From assembly GCF_001723055.1 (NCBI RefSeq), contig NZ_MDCR01000019.1:1-46476 (forward strand): 46,476 nucleotides of DNA. Direction: 5' to 3'. Source of the stretch: Streptomyces niveus (lineage in GTDB: Bacteria; Actinomycetota; Actinomycetes; Streptomycetales; Streptomycetaceae). Numbering within the stretch: position 1 is the first letter of the stretch; every line of letters begins with the position of its first letter. A model generated the notes under the pieces. The model searched no databases. It had not been told where the DNA came from and worked only from the letters and a program-made list of their open reading frames with translations. The translations under genes and the position numbers were made by a program. This document shows positions 16,754-25,544 of the stretch, piece by piece.

Positions 16754-19700
16754 TCAGGCGCGCGGCAGCCGCAGGGTCACCAGCTGGAACGGGCGCAGGG
16801 CGAGGACGACACCCCCGTCGGCCGCCGTCGGGGACTCGGCGTCCGCGAGCGGGCGTTCGAGCAGATCCGTCAGGACGGCCCGGTCGGTGGCGAAGCCGTC
16901 GATGAGGACGGTGGCGCGGGCCCGGCCGCCGTGTGCCTCGTAGAGGCGTACGACCAGGTCGCCGCTGCGGTCGTCGGCCAGCTTCACCGCGCTGACCACG
17001 ACGGCGTCGTTGTCGACGCTCACCAGGGGCGCGACCTCGGCGGCGGATCCGGTGACGCGGCGCTCGGGCAGATTGACCCGGTGGCCCTCGCGTACGGCGT
17101 CGCCGATCGTCGCGCCCGGGGCGAGCGCGTGCCGGAACCGGTGCCGGCCCTGGTCGGTCTCGGGGTCCGGGTAGCGGGGGGCGCGGAGCAGGGACGCGCG
17201 CACAGTGGTCGTCGTGCCCGCGTCGGCGCCGGTGCGTACCGCGCGGGTGACGTCGTGGCCGTAGGTGGCGTCGTTGACGAGGGCGACGCCCCAGCCCGGT
17301 TCGTCGACGTGCACGAACCGGTGGTTGCACGCCTCGAACTTGGCCCACTCCCAGCTCGTGTTCTGGTGGGTGGGCCGGTAGACATGGCCGAACTGCGTCT
17401 CGGAGGCGTACCGGTCGGCCTTCACGTCCAGCGGGAACGCCAGCTTCAGGAAGCGTTCGCTCTCGTGCCAGTCCACCTCGGTGTCGATGTCGAGCCGCTT
17501 GGCGTCCGCCGGCACGGACAGCAGCTGGGTGACGCGGGAGGCCCCGAAGACCCGCTCGACGCGTACGGATGTGCCCTCGACCCGCAGCTCGGTCACGTCG
17601 GTGAGGTCGCTGCCGACGTTGCGGTAGAAGGCGTCGACGTCCCACGCGTCCCACTGGTTGGGGAAGTCGGGATGGAGCTGGAGGAGGTTGCCCGCCTGAC
17701 CGGGTGCGATCGCCTCCCGGTCCGCGATGCGGTCGTACGCGGAGACCACGAGGCCGCGCGCGTCGATCTCGACCCGCAGCAGGCCGTTGTCGAGGAGGTA
17801 TCCGCCTCCTTCTCGCGGGGCGGGAATCACCGCGCCGTTGTCGGTGCGCCGCGTCGACGCGCCGCCGGCGGGGGTTGAACTCCGGGCGTGCGGGGCGGAG
17901 TTGAACACCAGCTCGGTGCCGCCGGAGGTGTCGCCGGCGAGTGCGCGCTGCGCGCCCGCGATGATGGTCTCCAGTTCCTCGGCGACGCGCGCGTATGTCT
18001 CGCGCGCCTCGCGGTGCACCCAGGCGATGGAGGAGCCGGGCAGGATGTCGTGGAACTGGTGGAGCAGCACCGTCTTCCAGATGCGGTCCAACTCCTCGTA
18101 CGGATAAGGCGTCCCGGTGCGCGCCGCCGCCGTGGCGGCCCACAGCTCGGCCTCGTGGAGCAGCGACTCGCCGCGCCGGTTGCCGCGCTTGGTGCCCGCC
18201 TGGCTGGTGAGCGTGGCGCGGTGCAGTTCGAGGTACAGCTCGCCGACCCACACGGGCGGGTCGGGGTACTCGGCCTCGGCCTTGGCGAAGAAGTCGGCCG
18301 GGGTCTCCCACTCGACGGTGGCCGAGCCCTCCAGGCTGCGCATACGGGCCGCCTTGGCGACCATCTCGCGTGTGGTGCCGCCGCCGCCGTCCCCGTAACC
18401 GGTCGGCGCCAGCGAGCGGGTGGCGACGCCCTTCTCCTTGAAGTTCCTTGCCGCGTGCGCGATCTGACGGCCTGTCATCTCACAGTTGTACGAGTCGACG
18501 GGCGGGAAGTGGGTGAAGATCCGGGTGCCGTCGATGCCCTCCCAGGAGAAGGTGTGGTGCGGGAAGGTGTTGGTCCGGCTCCAAGAGATCTTCTGGGTGA
18601 GCAGTCGTGTGGCGCCCGCCGCCTTGATGATCTGCGGCAGGCCGGCCGCGAAGCCGAAGGTGTCCGGCAGCCACGCCTCGTCGTTCTCGATGCCGAACTC
18701 TTCGAGGAAGAAGCGTTTGCCGTGCACGAACTGACGGGCCATCGCCTCGGACCCCGGCATGTTGGTGTCTGACTCCACCCACATCCCGCCGGTGGGGACG
18801 AACCTGCCGTCCGCGACCGCCTTCTTGACCCGGGCGTACACCTCGGGCCGGTGCTCCTTGATCCAGGCGTACTGCTGGGCCTGCGACATGGCGAAGACGA
18901 AGTCGGGGTCGTCGTCGAGGAGCGCCGTCATGTTCGACGCCGTACGGGCCACCTTGCGCACCGTCTCGCGCAGCGGCCACAGCCACGCGGAGTCGATGTG
19001 GGCATGGCCGACGGCGCTGATGCGGTGCGCGGCGGGGACGGCGGGCGCGGCGAGCACACCGGCGAGTTCGTCACGTGCCGCCTGGGCGGTCCCGTTCACA
19101 TCCCGCAGGTCGACGGCGTCCAGGGCGCGGCCGACCGCGCGCAGGATGTCCCAGCGGCGCGCCCCGTCGACGGGCAGCTCCGCCATCAGCTCGCCGAGGA
19201 CTTCCAGGTCCATGACCAGGTTCCACACCGTCTCGTCGAAGACAGCCAGCCGCAGTTCGCCGAGCACGTACTGGGGCGCTTCTCCGGCCGTCGCCTTCTC
19301 ACCCATCGGCGTCGGCTGGAAGGGCACCCCACTCCCGTCGAGGTCGGGGTTGGAGGCGGCCTCGATCCGCCAGTGGACCTTCTCGCCGCCGGTGACCGGC
19401 GAGCCGACGCGGACGTACGCGTTACGCGGGTGGAGCCCCTTGACCGGGGTGCCGTCGGGCCGGTAGACGAGGCCCTCGCACTGGAAGCCCGGGGTGCGCG
19501 GGGTGAATCCGAGGTCGAGCACGGCCTCGACGGTGCGGCCCGCCCACTCGGCGGGGACGGTGCCGGTGACCGAGAACCAACTGGTGCCCCACGGCAGGCC
19601 CCAGGGGGTGCCGGGGGTGATGGGGGTGGTCGGTGCCGCCAGCCCTTCGGCCACGGGGACGGGCTCGCCCGCCGTGGACCAGATCTCCACGGACAGGGGG

Positions 19701-19786
19701 ATGGTGACGGGGTGGACAGCCGGCCGGATGCGTTCCCTGAGGACGCGTTCCAGACGTGCTTCGACCAGCTTCCGGTCGTCATGCAT
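16754..19786 (-). CDS. GH38 alpha-mannosidase (copy 2)
   Basis: A 1010-residue GH38 enzyme with the same domain order as copy 1 at 6798-9917. The HID metal motif lies at about residues 263-265 (AHIDSAWLWP), and the nucleophile is Asp375 in WLPDTFGF. The catalytic region ends with QFHDILPGSS. The ATG at 19786 has AGGAGACC about 6 nt upstream. It shares a start of near-identical sequence (MHDDRK versus VHDDRR) and colinear motifs with copy 1, so the two arose by duplication, but the N-terminal 150 residues differ clearly, which suggests different linkages or aglycones. No signal peptide is present, so it acts in the cytoplasm on imported substrate. Confidence 0.92.
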   Translation of the reverse strand: MHDDRKLVEARLERVLRERIRPAVHPVTIPLSVEIWSTAGEPVPVAEGLAAPTTPITPGTPWGLPWGTSWFSVTGTVPAEWAGRTVEAVLDLGFTPRTPGFQCEGLVYRPDGTPVKGLHPRNAYVRVGSPVTGGEKVHWRIEAASNPDLDGSGVPFQPTPMGEKATAGEAPQYVLGELRLAVFDETVWNLVMDLEVLGELMAELPVDGARRWDILRAVGRALDAVDLRDVNGTAQAARDELAGVLAAPAVPAAHRISAVGHAHIDSAWLWPLRETVRKVARTASNMTALLDDDPDFVFAMSQAQQYAWIKEHRPEVYARVKKAVADGRFVPTGGMWVESDTNMPGSEAMARQFVHGKRFFLEEFGIENDEAWLPDTFGFAAGLPQIIKAAGATRLLTQKISWSRTNTFPHHTFSWEGIDGTRIFTHFPPVDSYNCEMTGRQIAHAARNFKEKGVATRSLAPTGYGDGGGGTTREMVAKAARMRSLEGSATVEWETPADFFAKAEAEYPDPPVWVGELYLELHRATLTSQAGTKRGNRRGESLLHEAELWAATAAARTGTPYPYEELDRIWKTVLLHQFHDILPGSSIAWVHREARETYARVAEELETIIAGAQRALAGDTSGGTELVFNSAPHARSSTPAGGASTRRTDNGAVIPAPREGGGYLLDNGLLRVEIDARGLVVSAYDRIADREAIAPGQAGNLLQLHPDFPNQWDAWDVDAFYRNVGSDLTDVTELRVEGTSVRVERVFGASRVTQLLSVPADAKRLDIDTEVDWHESERFLKLAFPLDVKADRYASETQFGHVYRPTHQNTSWEWAKFEACNHRFVHVDEPGWGVALVNDATYGHDVTRAVRTGADAGTTTTVRASLLRAPRYPDPETDQGRHRFRHALAPGATIGDAVREGHRVNLPERRVTGSAAEVAPLVSVDNDAVVVSAVKLADDRSGDLVVRLYEAHGGRARATVLIDGFATDRAVLTDLLERPLADAESPTAADGGVVLALRPFQLVTLRLPRA

Positions 19787-19861
19787 GAACGGGGTCTCCT
19801 GTTGCTGCGAGCGGGTGCGGGCAGTCGGGGGTGGCGCGGGCGGCCCGATGGAGGCCGGTGA

Positions 19862-19888
19862 CCGGGGCAGGTCGGTGACCGGCCCCGG
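19862..19888 (-). terminator. Stem-loop downstream of the Gfo/Idh/MocA gene
   Basis: A 7-bp perfect inverted repeat, CCGGGGC / GCCCCGG, with a 13-nt loop lies 13 nt past the oxidoreductase stop codon. The 114-bp gap it sits in also carries several GGTGACCGG copies that can pair in other ways. It may be a terminator or attenuator before mannosidase copy 2. Confidence 0.35.
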
Positions 19889-19900
19889 CGGGTGATCCGG

Positions 19901-21001
19901 TCAGGTCACCGGCGCCGGGCGCTCGCAGGTGCTGGTCACCGGGAGCGCGCGGCCCTGGTCCGCCGCGTCCATGAGCGTGAGCATGGTGTCGAGGACGTGC
20001 GCGGCGAGTTCCGCCGACGCCCGGTGCGGGCGCCCCTGCGACAGCGCGTCGGCCAGATCGGCGAGGCCGGCGCCCCGCCCGGCGTCCGGGTAGCCGGCGG
20101 AGACGGGCAGGGTCTCCCAGCCGTCACCGCGGTGGATCTCCACGGCACCGTCGAAGCCGTTGGGGTCGGGCACGGACAGCGAGGCGTCGGTGCCGTGCAC
20201 CTCGATGCGCGGCAGCCGTGCCGCACGTACGTCGAAGCTCATGACCAGGGTGGACAGGGCGCCTCCGGCGTGCTCCAGGACACCGGTGATGTGGGTGTCC
20301 ACCTCCACCGGGAAGGTGTGCCCGGCCCGGGGACCGCTGCCGATGGTCCGCTCCGTACGGGGCCGCGACGACGCCCCGGTCACCCGGACCACCGGGCCCA
20401 GGAGGTGGACCAGGGCCGAGAGGTAGTACGGCCCCATGTCGAGCAACGGCCCGCCACCCGGCCGGTAGTAGAACTCCGGGTCCGGGTGCCACCTCTCGTG
20501 GCCCGCGCCGGTCATGAATGCGGTGGCCGCGACGGGCCGGCCGATCAGTCCGTCGTCCACCGCCTTGCGGGCGGTCTGGGTGCCGGTGCCGAGGACGGTG
20601 TCGGGCGCGCAGCCGACCCGCAGGCCCGCCTCGCGCGCCGCGGCCAGCACGGCGTCGGCCTCCTCGCGGTCGGCCGCCAGGGGCTTCTCGCCGTACACGT
20701 GCTTGCCCGCGCGCAGCGCCGCCAGGGCGACGTCCGCGTGCGCGGCGGGAATGGTGAGGTTCAGTACGGCGTCCACGTCGTCCCTGGCCACCAGGGCGGC
20801 CACGGACGGCGCGACGGCCACGTCCGCCCCGCCCGGCGCCTGGTCCGCGACGGCCCGTGCCCGGCCGGGGTCCAGGTCGGTGACGGCGGTCAGCCGCAGC
20901 GACGTCAGCCGTTCCAACGTGGAGAGGTAGGCGCCGCTGATCTTTCCCGCGCCCACGATGCCGATGTTCAGCGGCTTCGACGGCTTCAGCGGCTCGCCCA
21001 C
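19901..21001 (-). CDS. Gfo/Idh/MocA family oxidoreductase
   Basis: A 366-residue NAD(P)-dependent sugar oxidoreductase. The N-terminal Rossmann domain begins GIVGAGKISGAYL, and the conserved EKP motif (KHVYGEKPLA) supplies the cofactor-proximal lysine. The C-terminal domain has the family's GGGPLLDMGPYY segment with the substrate-site residues. It would oxidise or epimerise a sugar or sugar derivative. The GTG at 21001 is preceded by GAGAGGGGA at suitable spacing and lies 16 bp inside the ThuA gene, so the two are coupled. ThuA next to Gfo/Idh is a recurrent pair in sugar catabolic operons (family knowledge). Confidence 0.9.
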   Translation of the reverse strand: MGEPLKPSKPLNIGIVGAGKISGAYLSTLERLTSLRLTAVTDLDPGRARAVADQAPGGADVAVAPSVAALVARDDVDAVLNLTIPAAHADVALAALRAGKHVYGEKPLAADREEADAVLAAAREAGLRVGCAPDTVLGTGTQTARKAVDDGLIGRPVAATAFMTGAGHERWHPDPEFYYRPGGGPLLDMGPYYLSALVHLLGPVVRVTGASSRPRTERTIGSGPRAGHTFPVEVDTHITGVLEHAGGALSTLVMSFDVRAARLPRIEVHGTDASLSVPDPNGFDGAVEIHRGDGWETLPVSAGYPDAGRGAGLADLADALSQGRPHRASAELAAHVLDTMLTLMDAADQGRALPVTSTCERPAPVT

Positions 21002-21666
21002 AGCAGTCCCCTCTCGGTCAGCGTGCGGACTTCCGGCACGTCGAAGTCGTCGGGCTTGTGCCCGATGGTCGAGACGAAGACCCGTCCCGCGCCCCAGGTC
21101 CTGGTCCACACGGCGGGCATCACCGTGGCGCCGCCGTCCGTGCCGTCCCGCAGGTCCTCCGGGAGCTTGTCGGCCGCGAAGGTGGTGGTGGCGAGGACGT
21201 CGATACGCGGATCGGTGAACATCCAGTACTGCTCGGTGTGGACGTCGAAGTCACCGAGCCCCGCGATGACGGGGTGGTCGGCGCGCTCGGGCACCAGGTG
21301 CACGGTGTGGTCATGGAAACCCGGTGGGTGCATGATGAACTTGCCGCCGGTCAGCAGGTGGTAGCCGTGATCGTGGAAGCAGTCGACGATGCCGCCGTGC
21401 CAGCCGGCGAGGCCGGTGCCGGCGCGTACCGCGGCGGCGAGGTTGGCGCTCTGCTCACGGGTGATGGTCCCCATGGTCCAGCACTGCACGATCAGGTCGG
21501 TGGCGGCCAGGCGCTCCGCCTCGTCGTACACCGCGAGGTCCCCGGAGGTCTCGACGGTGAATCCCCGCTCCTTGAGGAAGGGCACGAACGCGTCGCTGAT
21601 CGGCACGGGCTGATGCCCGTCCCAACCGCCACGGACGACGAGTGCTCGCCTGTTGTCACTGGTCAA
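20986..21666 (-). CDS. ThuA-like domain protein (trehalose-utilisation family)
   Basis: A 226-residue class I glutamine amidotransferase-like fold of the ThuA family. The core motif is GWHGGIVDCFHDHGYHLLTG, followed by HPPGFHDHTV and WTRTWGAGRVFVSTIGH. ThuA proteins take part in sugar (for example 3-keto-disaccharide) use, but the reaction is uncertain. I chose the TTG start at 21666 because the conserved domain (VVRGGWDGH) starts right after it and because the longer frame to 21810 would begin upstream of the -10 element at 21794-21799. It is the first gene of the minus-strand glycan cluster. Confidence 0.82.
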   Translation of the reverse strand: MTSDNRRALVVRGGWDGHQPVPISDAFVPFLKERGFTVETSGDLAVYDEAERLAATDLIVQCWTMGTITREQSANLAAAVRAGTGLAGWHGGIVDCFHDHGYHLLTGGKFIMHPPGFHDHTVHLVPERADHPVIAGLGDFDVHTEQYWMFTDPRIDVLATTTFAADKLPEDLRDGTDGGATVMPAVWTRTWGAGRVFVSTIGHKPDDFDVPEVRTLTERGLLWASR

Positions 21667-21793
21667 GGTGGTTGCACGCTCCCATCGGCGCCGCACGGCT
21701 GGGTGCGGCGGTCGGGGTCGGGTGAGATCGGCCAACAGGGTCGGCGTCGAGGTGATTCCTCGGCTCGGACGGTGTTGAACCGGCTGCCATGTG

Positions 21794-21823
21794 AACGTAT
21801 GAACCGGCACCGAAGTTTGTCAA
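21794..21823 (-). promoter_or_regulatory. Predicted sigma-70-type promoter for the minus-strand glycan cluster
   Basis: Read on the minus strand, TTGACA (21823-21818) and TACGTT (21799-21794) are separated by 18 nt. Transcription would start near 21787, giving a leader of about 120 nt before the ThuA start at 21666. Confidence 0.65.
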
Positions 21824-21833
21824 TATGTTGGAC
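21819..21833. promoter_or_regulatory. Candidate operator overlapping the minus-strand -35 element
   Basis: GTCAATATGTTGGAC is an imperfect dyad with GTC/GAC ends and a CAAtATgTTG centre, and it covers part of the -35. Its ends and AT-rich centre resemble the site at 22101-22114 beside the GntR gene, so one regulator may bind both. ROK control is equally possible. Confidence 0.35.
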
Positions 21834-22052
21834 GAACTCCGGAAAAGAAGCGCGGCGCCGCCTCTCGCCTCATGACGCGACCAGACAGAGGGCGAACTAC
21901 CCCTAACCCCCGCATGCGTGCCACGGTGAGAGAGATCGTCGACCTCAAGACCCCCTCCGCGCAGCCGCGTTCGGTCCGTCGGCGTCTTAACTAACACCAC
22001 TCGATGGATTTACAGCTCGTTCACCTCGGCGCAAGAACTTCTGCGCGAAGCA

Positions 22053-22081
22053 TTGACGAAACATGTGCCCGGTCCTAGCTT
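22053..22081 (+). promoter_or_regulatory. Predicted sigma-70-type promoter for the GntR/sugar-acid operon
   Basis: TTGACG (22053-22058), a 17-nt spacer and TAGCTT (22076-22081) form a good vegetative-type promoter, with a start expected near 22088. That is about 55 nt before the GntR start codon and just upstream of the palindrome at 22103. Confidence 0.65.
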
Positions 22082-22102
22082 CATCGCGTCGTACTTCGTA
22101 CG

Positions 22103-22112
22103 TCATATATGA
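22103..22112. promoter_or_regulatory. Palindromic operator candidate in the leader of the GntR gene
   Basis: TCATATATGA is a perfect 10-bp palindrome, flanked as GTCATATATGAGAC, that falls just after the predicted transcription start. GntR/FCD regulators commonly repress their own operon through short AT-rich dyads, so autoregulation by the downstream gene is the likely use. Confidence 0.5.
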
Positions 22113-22141
22113 GACGCGATACGCGAGATGTGAGAGCGCCC

Positions 22142-22786
22142 ATGGCCTTCGCTCCGAGTCCGATCCCCTCCCGCACCCAGTTCGTTCTGGAAGCGATCAA
22201 ACACGGCATCCTGACCGGTGGTCTCAGCCCCGGTCAGGCCCTGGTCGAGACCGAACTGGCCGCGCGTTTCGGGGTGTCGAAGACTCCGGTACGAGAAGCC
22301 CTCAAGACGCTGGCCGGTACCGGCCTCGTCGTGATGAGCCAGTTCAAGGGCGTCACCGTGCGCACCGTCGACGCGGCCATGGCCCACGAGGTCTACGACG
22401 TACGGCTGTTGCTGGAACCGGAGGCGCTACGGCGCTCGCTGGCCCGGCACGCGTCGCTGGACGCCGCCCGCGACGCCCTGCTCAGGGCCGACGAGGCGGT
22501 GGACCAGGCCGAACGGTCCCTGGCCAACCGGGCGTTCCACCGCGAGCTGTACCTCTCCTGCGGCAACCCGATGCTGACCCGGATGCTCGACGAGGTACGC
22601 GACCAGGCCGCTCTCGTGTCGACCGTCGCGTGGGCCGCCGACCCGTCCTGGGCGCGGGAGGCCGACGAGCACCGGGAGATCCTGCGCCTCGCGCTCGCCG
22701 GTGACGCCGCCGGCGCCGCACTCGCCCTGCACGACCACATCGCCTCCTTCGTACGGAGGGCGTTCCCCGAGGGAGAGCAGATATGA
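22142..22786 (+). CDS. GntR-family (FadR/FCD) transcriptional regulator
   Basis: A 214-residue regulator. The N-terminal winged HTH spans about residues 12-75, with the GntR signature ETELAARFGVSKTPVREALK. The all-helical FCD ligand domain follows; Asp86, His133 (AFHRELY), His177 (DEHREIL) and His197 or His199 are candidates for the metal site usual in FCD proteins that sense carboxylates or sugar acids. I chose the ATG at 22142, with GAGAG upstream; an ATG at 22109 lies in the operator palindrome. The TGA overlaps the next ATG. It heads the sugar-acid operon and probably represses it, and possibly also the divergent arm, until a pathway acid appears. Confidence 0.9.
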   Translation: MAFAPSPIPSRTQFVLEAIKHGILTGGLSPGQALVETELAARFGVSKTPVREALKTLAGTGLVVMSQFKGVTVRTVDAAMAHEVYDVRLLLEPEALRRSLARHASLDAARDALLRADEAVDQAERSLANRAFHRELYLSCGNPMLTRMLDEVRDQAALVSTVAWAADPSWAREADEHREILRLALAGDAAGAALALHDHIASFVRRAFPEGEQI

Positions 22787-23706
22787 CGAGCGGTACGACC
22801 GCCACCGGTCTCGACGCGTCGCGGGAAGCCCTCGCCGATGTCGTGGCGATCCCCGTCACGCCGTTCGCCGCCGACGGCACCATCGACACCAAGGCCCACC
22901 GGGCCCTGCTGCGCAGGCTCGTCGACGGCGGGGTGCGCACGCTCACGCCGAACGGCAACACCGGTGAGTACTACGCCCTCAGCCCCGACGAGCGCCGTAC
23001 GGTCACCGAGCTGACCATCGAGGAGACCGCCGGACAGGCCGTGGTCCTGGTCGGCATCGGTCTTGAGGTGCCGACCGCCGTGGCCGCCGCCGAGCACGCC
23101 CGGCGGACCGGCGCCGCGATGGTGATGGTCCATCAGCCGGTGCATCCGTACGTCTCCGAGGCCGGCTGGGTCGACTACCACCGCGCCATCGCCGAAGCGG
23201 TGCCGGAGCTGGGCGTCGTCCCGTACATCCGCGATCCGCGGCTGAGCGGCGAGAGCCTCGCGGAGCTGGGGCGGCTGTGCCCCAACGTCATTGGGGCGAA
23301 GTACGCCGTGCCGGACGCCGCGCACTTCGCGGCCTTCGCGCGGGACGCGGGTCTGGAACGGTTCGTGTGGGTCGCGGGACTCGCCGAGCTGTACGCCCCC
23401 TCGTACTTCGCGGGCGGCGCCACCGGCTTCACCTCGGGGCTCGTCAATGTCGCCCCTGCCGTGTCGCTGGGCATGCTGGAGGCGCTGCGCGCCGGGGACT
23501 ACGACACCGCCATGAAGGTCTTCGAGCGGATCAGGCCCTTCGAGGAACTGCGCGCGGCACGGCGGTCCGCCGACAACGTGACCGTCGTCAAGGAGGCGCT
23601 GGCGGCGCTGGAGCTCTGCCGCCGCGACGTACGCCCGCCGAGCCACACCCTGCCCGAGCCGGCACGCGCCGAGGTCGCCGCGCTGATCGCGGGGTGGCCG
23701 ACATGA
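22783..23706 (+). CDS. DapA/NAL-superfamily class I lyase (2-keto-3-deoxy sugar acid type, inferred)
   Basis: A 307-residue TIM-barrel protein of the dihydrodipicolinate synthase/N-acetylneuraminate lyase family. The Schiff-base lysine is Lys173 in VIGAKYAV, the catalytic tyrosine is likely Tyr148 in VPYIRDP, and NGNTGEYYAL corresponds to the usual G-T-GE loop. The neighbouring dehydratase makes a 2-keto-3-deoxy acid, the classic substrate of this family, so aldolase or dehydratase action on that intermediate is more likely than lysine biosynthesis. It is coupled to both neighbours by ATGA overlaps. Confidence 0.88.
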   Translation: MTSGTTATGLDASREALADVVAIPVTPFAADGTIDTKAHRALLRRLVDGGVRTLTPNGNTGEYYALSPDERRTVTELTIEETAGQAVVLVGIGLEVPTAVAAAEHARRTGAAMVMVHQPVHPYVSEAGWVDYHRAIAEAVPELGVVPYIRDPRLSGESLAELGRLCPNVIGAKYAVPDAAHFAAFARDAGLERFVWVAGLAELYAPSYFAGGATGFTSGLVNVAPAVSLGMLEALRAGDYDTAMKVFERIRPFEELRAARRSADNVTVVKEALAALELCRRDVRPPSHTLPEPARAEVAALIAGWPT

Positions 23707-25454
23707 CGACACCCGACAGGCCCGGCACCGGCGGGCGCCTCGCCCCCGAGGAGCTGCGCAGCCACCAGTGGTACGGCACGGACGGGCTGCGCTCCTTCAG
23801 CCACCGGGCCCGCACCCGCCAGCTCGGCTATCTCCCCGAGGAACACCTCGGCAAGCCGGTCATCGCGATCCTCAACACCTGGTCCGACATCAACCCCTGC
23901 CATGTCCATCTGCGCGAACGCGCCCAGGCCGTCAAGCGCGGCGTCTGGCAGGCGGGCGGATTCCCCCTGGAATTCCCGGTGTCCACGCTCTCCGAGACGT
24001 TCCAGAAGCCGACCCCGATGCTCTACCGCAATCTGCTCGCGATGGAGACCGAGGAACTGCTCCGCTCGTACCCCGTCGACGGCGCCGTCCTGATGGGCGG
24101 CTGCGACAAGACCACCCCGGCGCTGCTGATGGGCGCCGCGTCCGTGGATCTGCCGACCGTCTTCCTGCCGGCCGGGCCGATGCTCCCCGGACACTGGCGT
24201 GACGAAGTCCTGGGCTCCGGCACCGACATGTGGAAGTACTGGGACGACCGGCGCGCCGGGCTCATCGGTGACTGCGAGCTGGCCGAGCTGGAGAACGGCC
24301 TCGCCCGCTCGCCCGGCCACTGCATGACCATGGGCACCGCGTCGACCCTGACCGCCGCCGCCGAGGTGCTGGGCGTCACCGTTCCCGGCGCCTCCTCGAT
24401 CCCGGCCGTCGACTCCGGGCACGAACGGATGGCGGCGGAGACCGGACGGCGCGTCGTGGACCTCGTGTGGCGCGGCCTCACGCTCTCCAAGATCCTCACA
24501 CCCGCCGCGTACGAGGACGCCGTCGCCACCGTCCTCGCGCTCGGCGGGTCCACCAACGCCGTCATCCATCTGATCGCGATGGCGGGCCGCTCCGGCGTCA
24601 CGCTCACCCTGGACGACTTCGACCGCGTCGCCCGCACCGTTCCGGTACTCGCCAACCTCCGTCCCGGCGGCGCGTACCTGATGGAGGACTTCCACTTCGC
24701 CGGCGGGCTGCCCGGCTTCCTGTCGAGGCTCACCGACGTCCTGCATCTGGACCGCCCGACCGTCGCGCACGAGACCCTGCGCGAACAGCTCGACGGCGCC
24801 CTCGTCCACAACGGCGACGTCATCCGGCCCCGCGACAACCCGCTCGCCGACGAGGGCGGCGTGGCCGTGCTGCACGGCAATCTCTGCCCGGACGGCGCCG
24901 TCATCAAGCACATCGCCGCCGAACCCCGCCTGCTGCGCCACACCGGCCCCGCCGTCGTCTTCGACGACTACCGGCAGCTCCAGAACACCATCAACGACCC
25001 TGCGCTCGCCCTCACCCCGGACCATGTGCTGGTCCTGCGGGGCGCGGGACCCAAGGGCGGCCCCGGAATGCCCGAGTACGGCATGCTCCCGATCCCCGAC
25101 TATCTGCTGAAGCAGGGCGTACGTGACATGGTCCGGCTCTCCGACGCCCGGATGAGCGGGACCAGTTACGGCGCGTGCGTGCTGCACATCGCGCCCGAGT
25201 CGTACGTCGGCGGACCGCTCGCCCTCGTCCGCACCGGCGACCTCATCACGCTCGACGTGGAGGCGCGCAGTCTCCATCTCCACGTGGACGACGAGGAGAT
25301 GACGAGCCGCCGGGCCGACTGGACGCCGCCGCCCGCCCGGTACGGGCGCGGCTACGGCGCCCTCTACCAGGACCAGATCACCCAGGCCGACACCGGCTGC
25401 GACTTCGCCTTCCTGTCCCGGCCCGGAGACGTACCCGACCCGTACGTCGGCTGA
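23703..25454 (+). CDS. IlvD/EDD family dehydratase, L-arabinonate dehydratase-like
   Basis: A 583-residue Fe-S dehydratase. The candidate cluster ligands are Cys66 (DINPCH), Cys134 (MGGCDKTTP) and Cys207 (PGHCMTMGTAST). Their spacing of 68 and 73 residues equals that of the structurally studied rhizobial L-arabinonate dehydratase (Cys59/127/200), which points to a sugar-acid substrate rather than the amino-acid pathway. It would dehydrate an aldonate to a 2-keto-3-deoxy acid for the coupled DapA-like enzyme. The ATG at 23703 overlaps the preceding stop. The last codons are duplicated just after the stop codon (see the repeat at 25441). Confidence 0.9.
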   Translation: MTTPDRPGTGGRLAPEELRSHQWYGTDGLRSFSHRARTRQLGYLPEEHLGKPVIAILNTWSDINPCHVHLRERAQAVKRGVWQAGGFPLEFPVSTLSETFQKPTPMLYRNLLAMETEELLRSYPVDGAVLMGGCDKTTPALLMGAASVDLPTVFLPAGPMLPGHWRDEVLGSGTDMWKYWDDRRAGLIGDCELAELENGLARSPGHCMTMGTASTLTAAAEVLGVTVPGASSIPAVDSGHERMAAETGRRVVDLVWRGLTLSKILTPAAYEDAVATVLALGGSTNAVIHLIAMAGRSGVTLTLDDFDRVARTVPVLANLRPGGAYLMEDFHFAGGLPGFLSRLTDVLHLDRPTVAHETLREQLDGALVHNGDVIRPRDNPLADEGGVAVLHGNLCPDGAVIKHIAAEPRLLRHTGPAVVFDDYRQLQNTINDPALALTPDHVLVLRGAGPKGGPGMPEYGMLPIPDYLLKQGVRDMVRLSDARMSGTSYGACVLHIAPESYVGGPLALVRTGDLITLDVEARSLHLHVDDEEMTSRRADWTPPPARYGRGYGALYQDQITQADTGCDFAFLSRPGDVPDPYVG

Positions 25455-25530
25455 CACGTACGCCGGCTGACAGTTACGCCGACCCGACAGGAACGCGCAC
25501 CTCCTCTCACCGAAGGACCTCACCGAAGGA
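25441..25530. repeat. Two short tandem duplications in the dehydratase-permease gap
   Basis: A 16-bp unit (CGTACGTCGGCTGACA) that includes the dehydratase stop is repeated immediately at 25457-25472 with one mismatch. Further on, TCACCGAAGGA occurs at 25507-25517 and 25520-25530 (13-bp period), just before the permease ribosome site. These look like slippage duplications; the 90-bp gap holds no gene. Confidence 0.6.
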
Positions 25531-25544
25531 ACGGAGAACCGGTC

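Larger units (their letters stand above)
21667..22141. promoter_or_regulatory. Divergent control region between the two catabolic arms
   Basis: These 475 bp separate the minus-strand ThuA gene from the plus-strand GntR gene. They hold one promoter per strand and two candidate operators, listed separately. The middle part (about 21850-22050) shows no gene; it has runs of C and AT-rich patches, as in TTAACTAAC near 21987, but no further motif that I can support. Confidence 0.6.

Noticed and set aside
21667..21810. Longer ThuA start at 21810
   Set aside because: That ATG lies between the -35 and -10 of the predicted promoter and the added residues show no conserved domain.
22783..23706. Lysine-biosynthesis dihydrodipicolinate synthase (dapA)
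   Set aside because: The gene is embedded in a sugar-acid operon beside a dehydratase and a GntR regulator, and the active-site segment (YIRDP) differs from the usual DapA sequence.
23703..25454. Branched-chain amino acid dihydroxyacid dehydratase (ilvD)
   Set aside because: The cysteine spacing and context fit sugar-acid dehydratases; no ilv genes are near.
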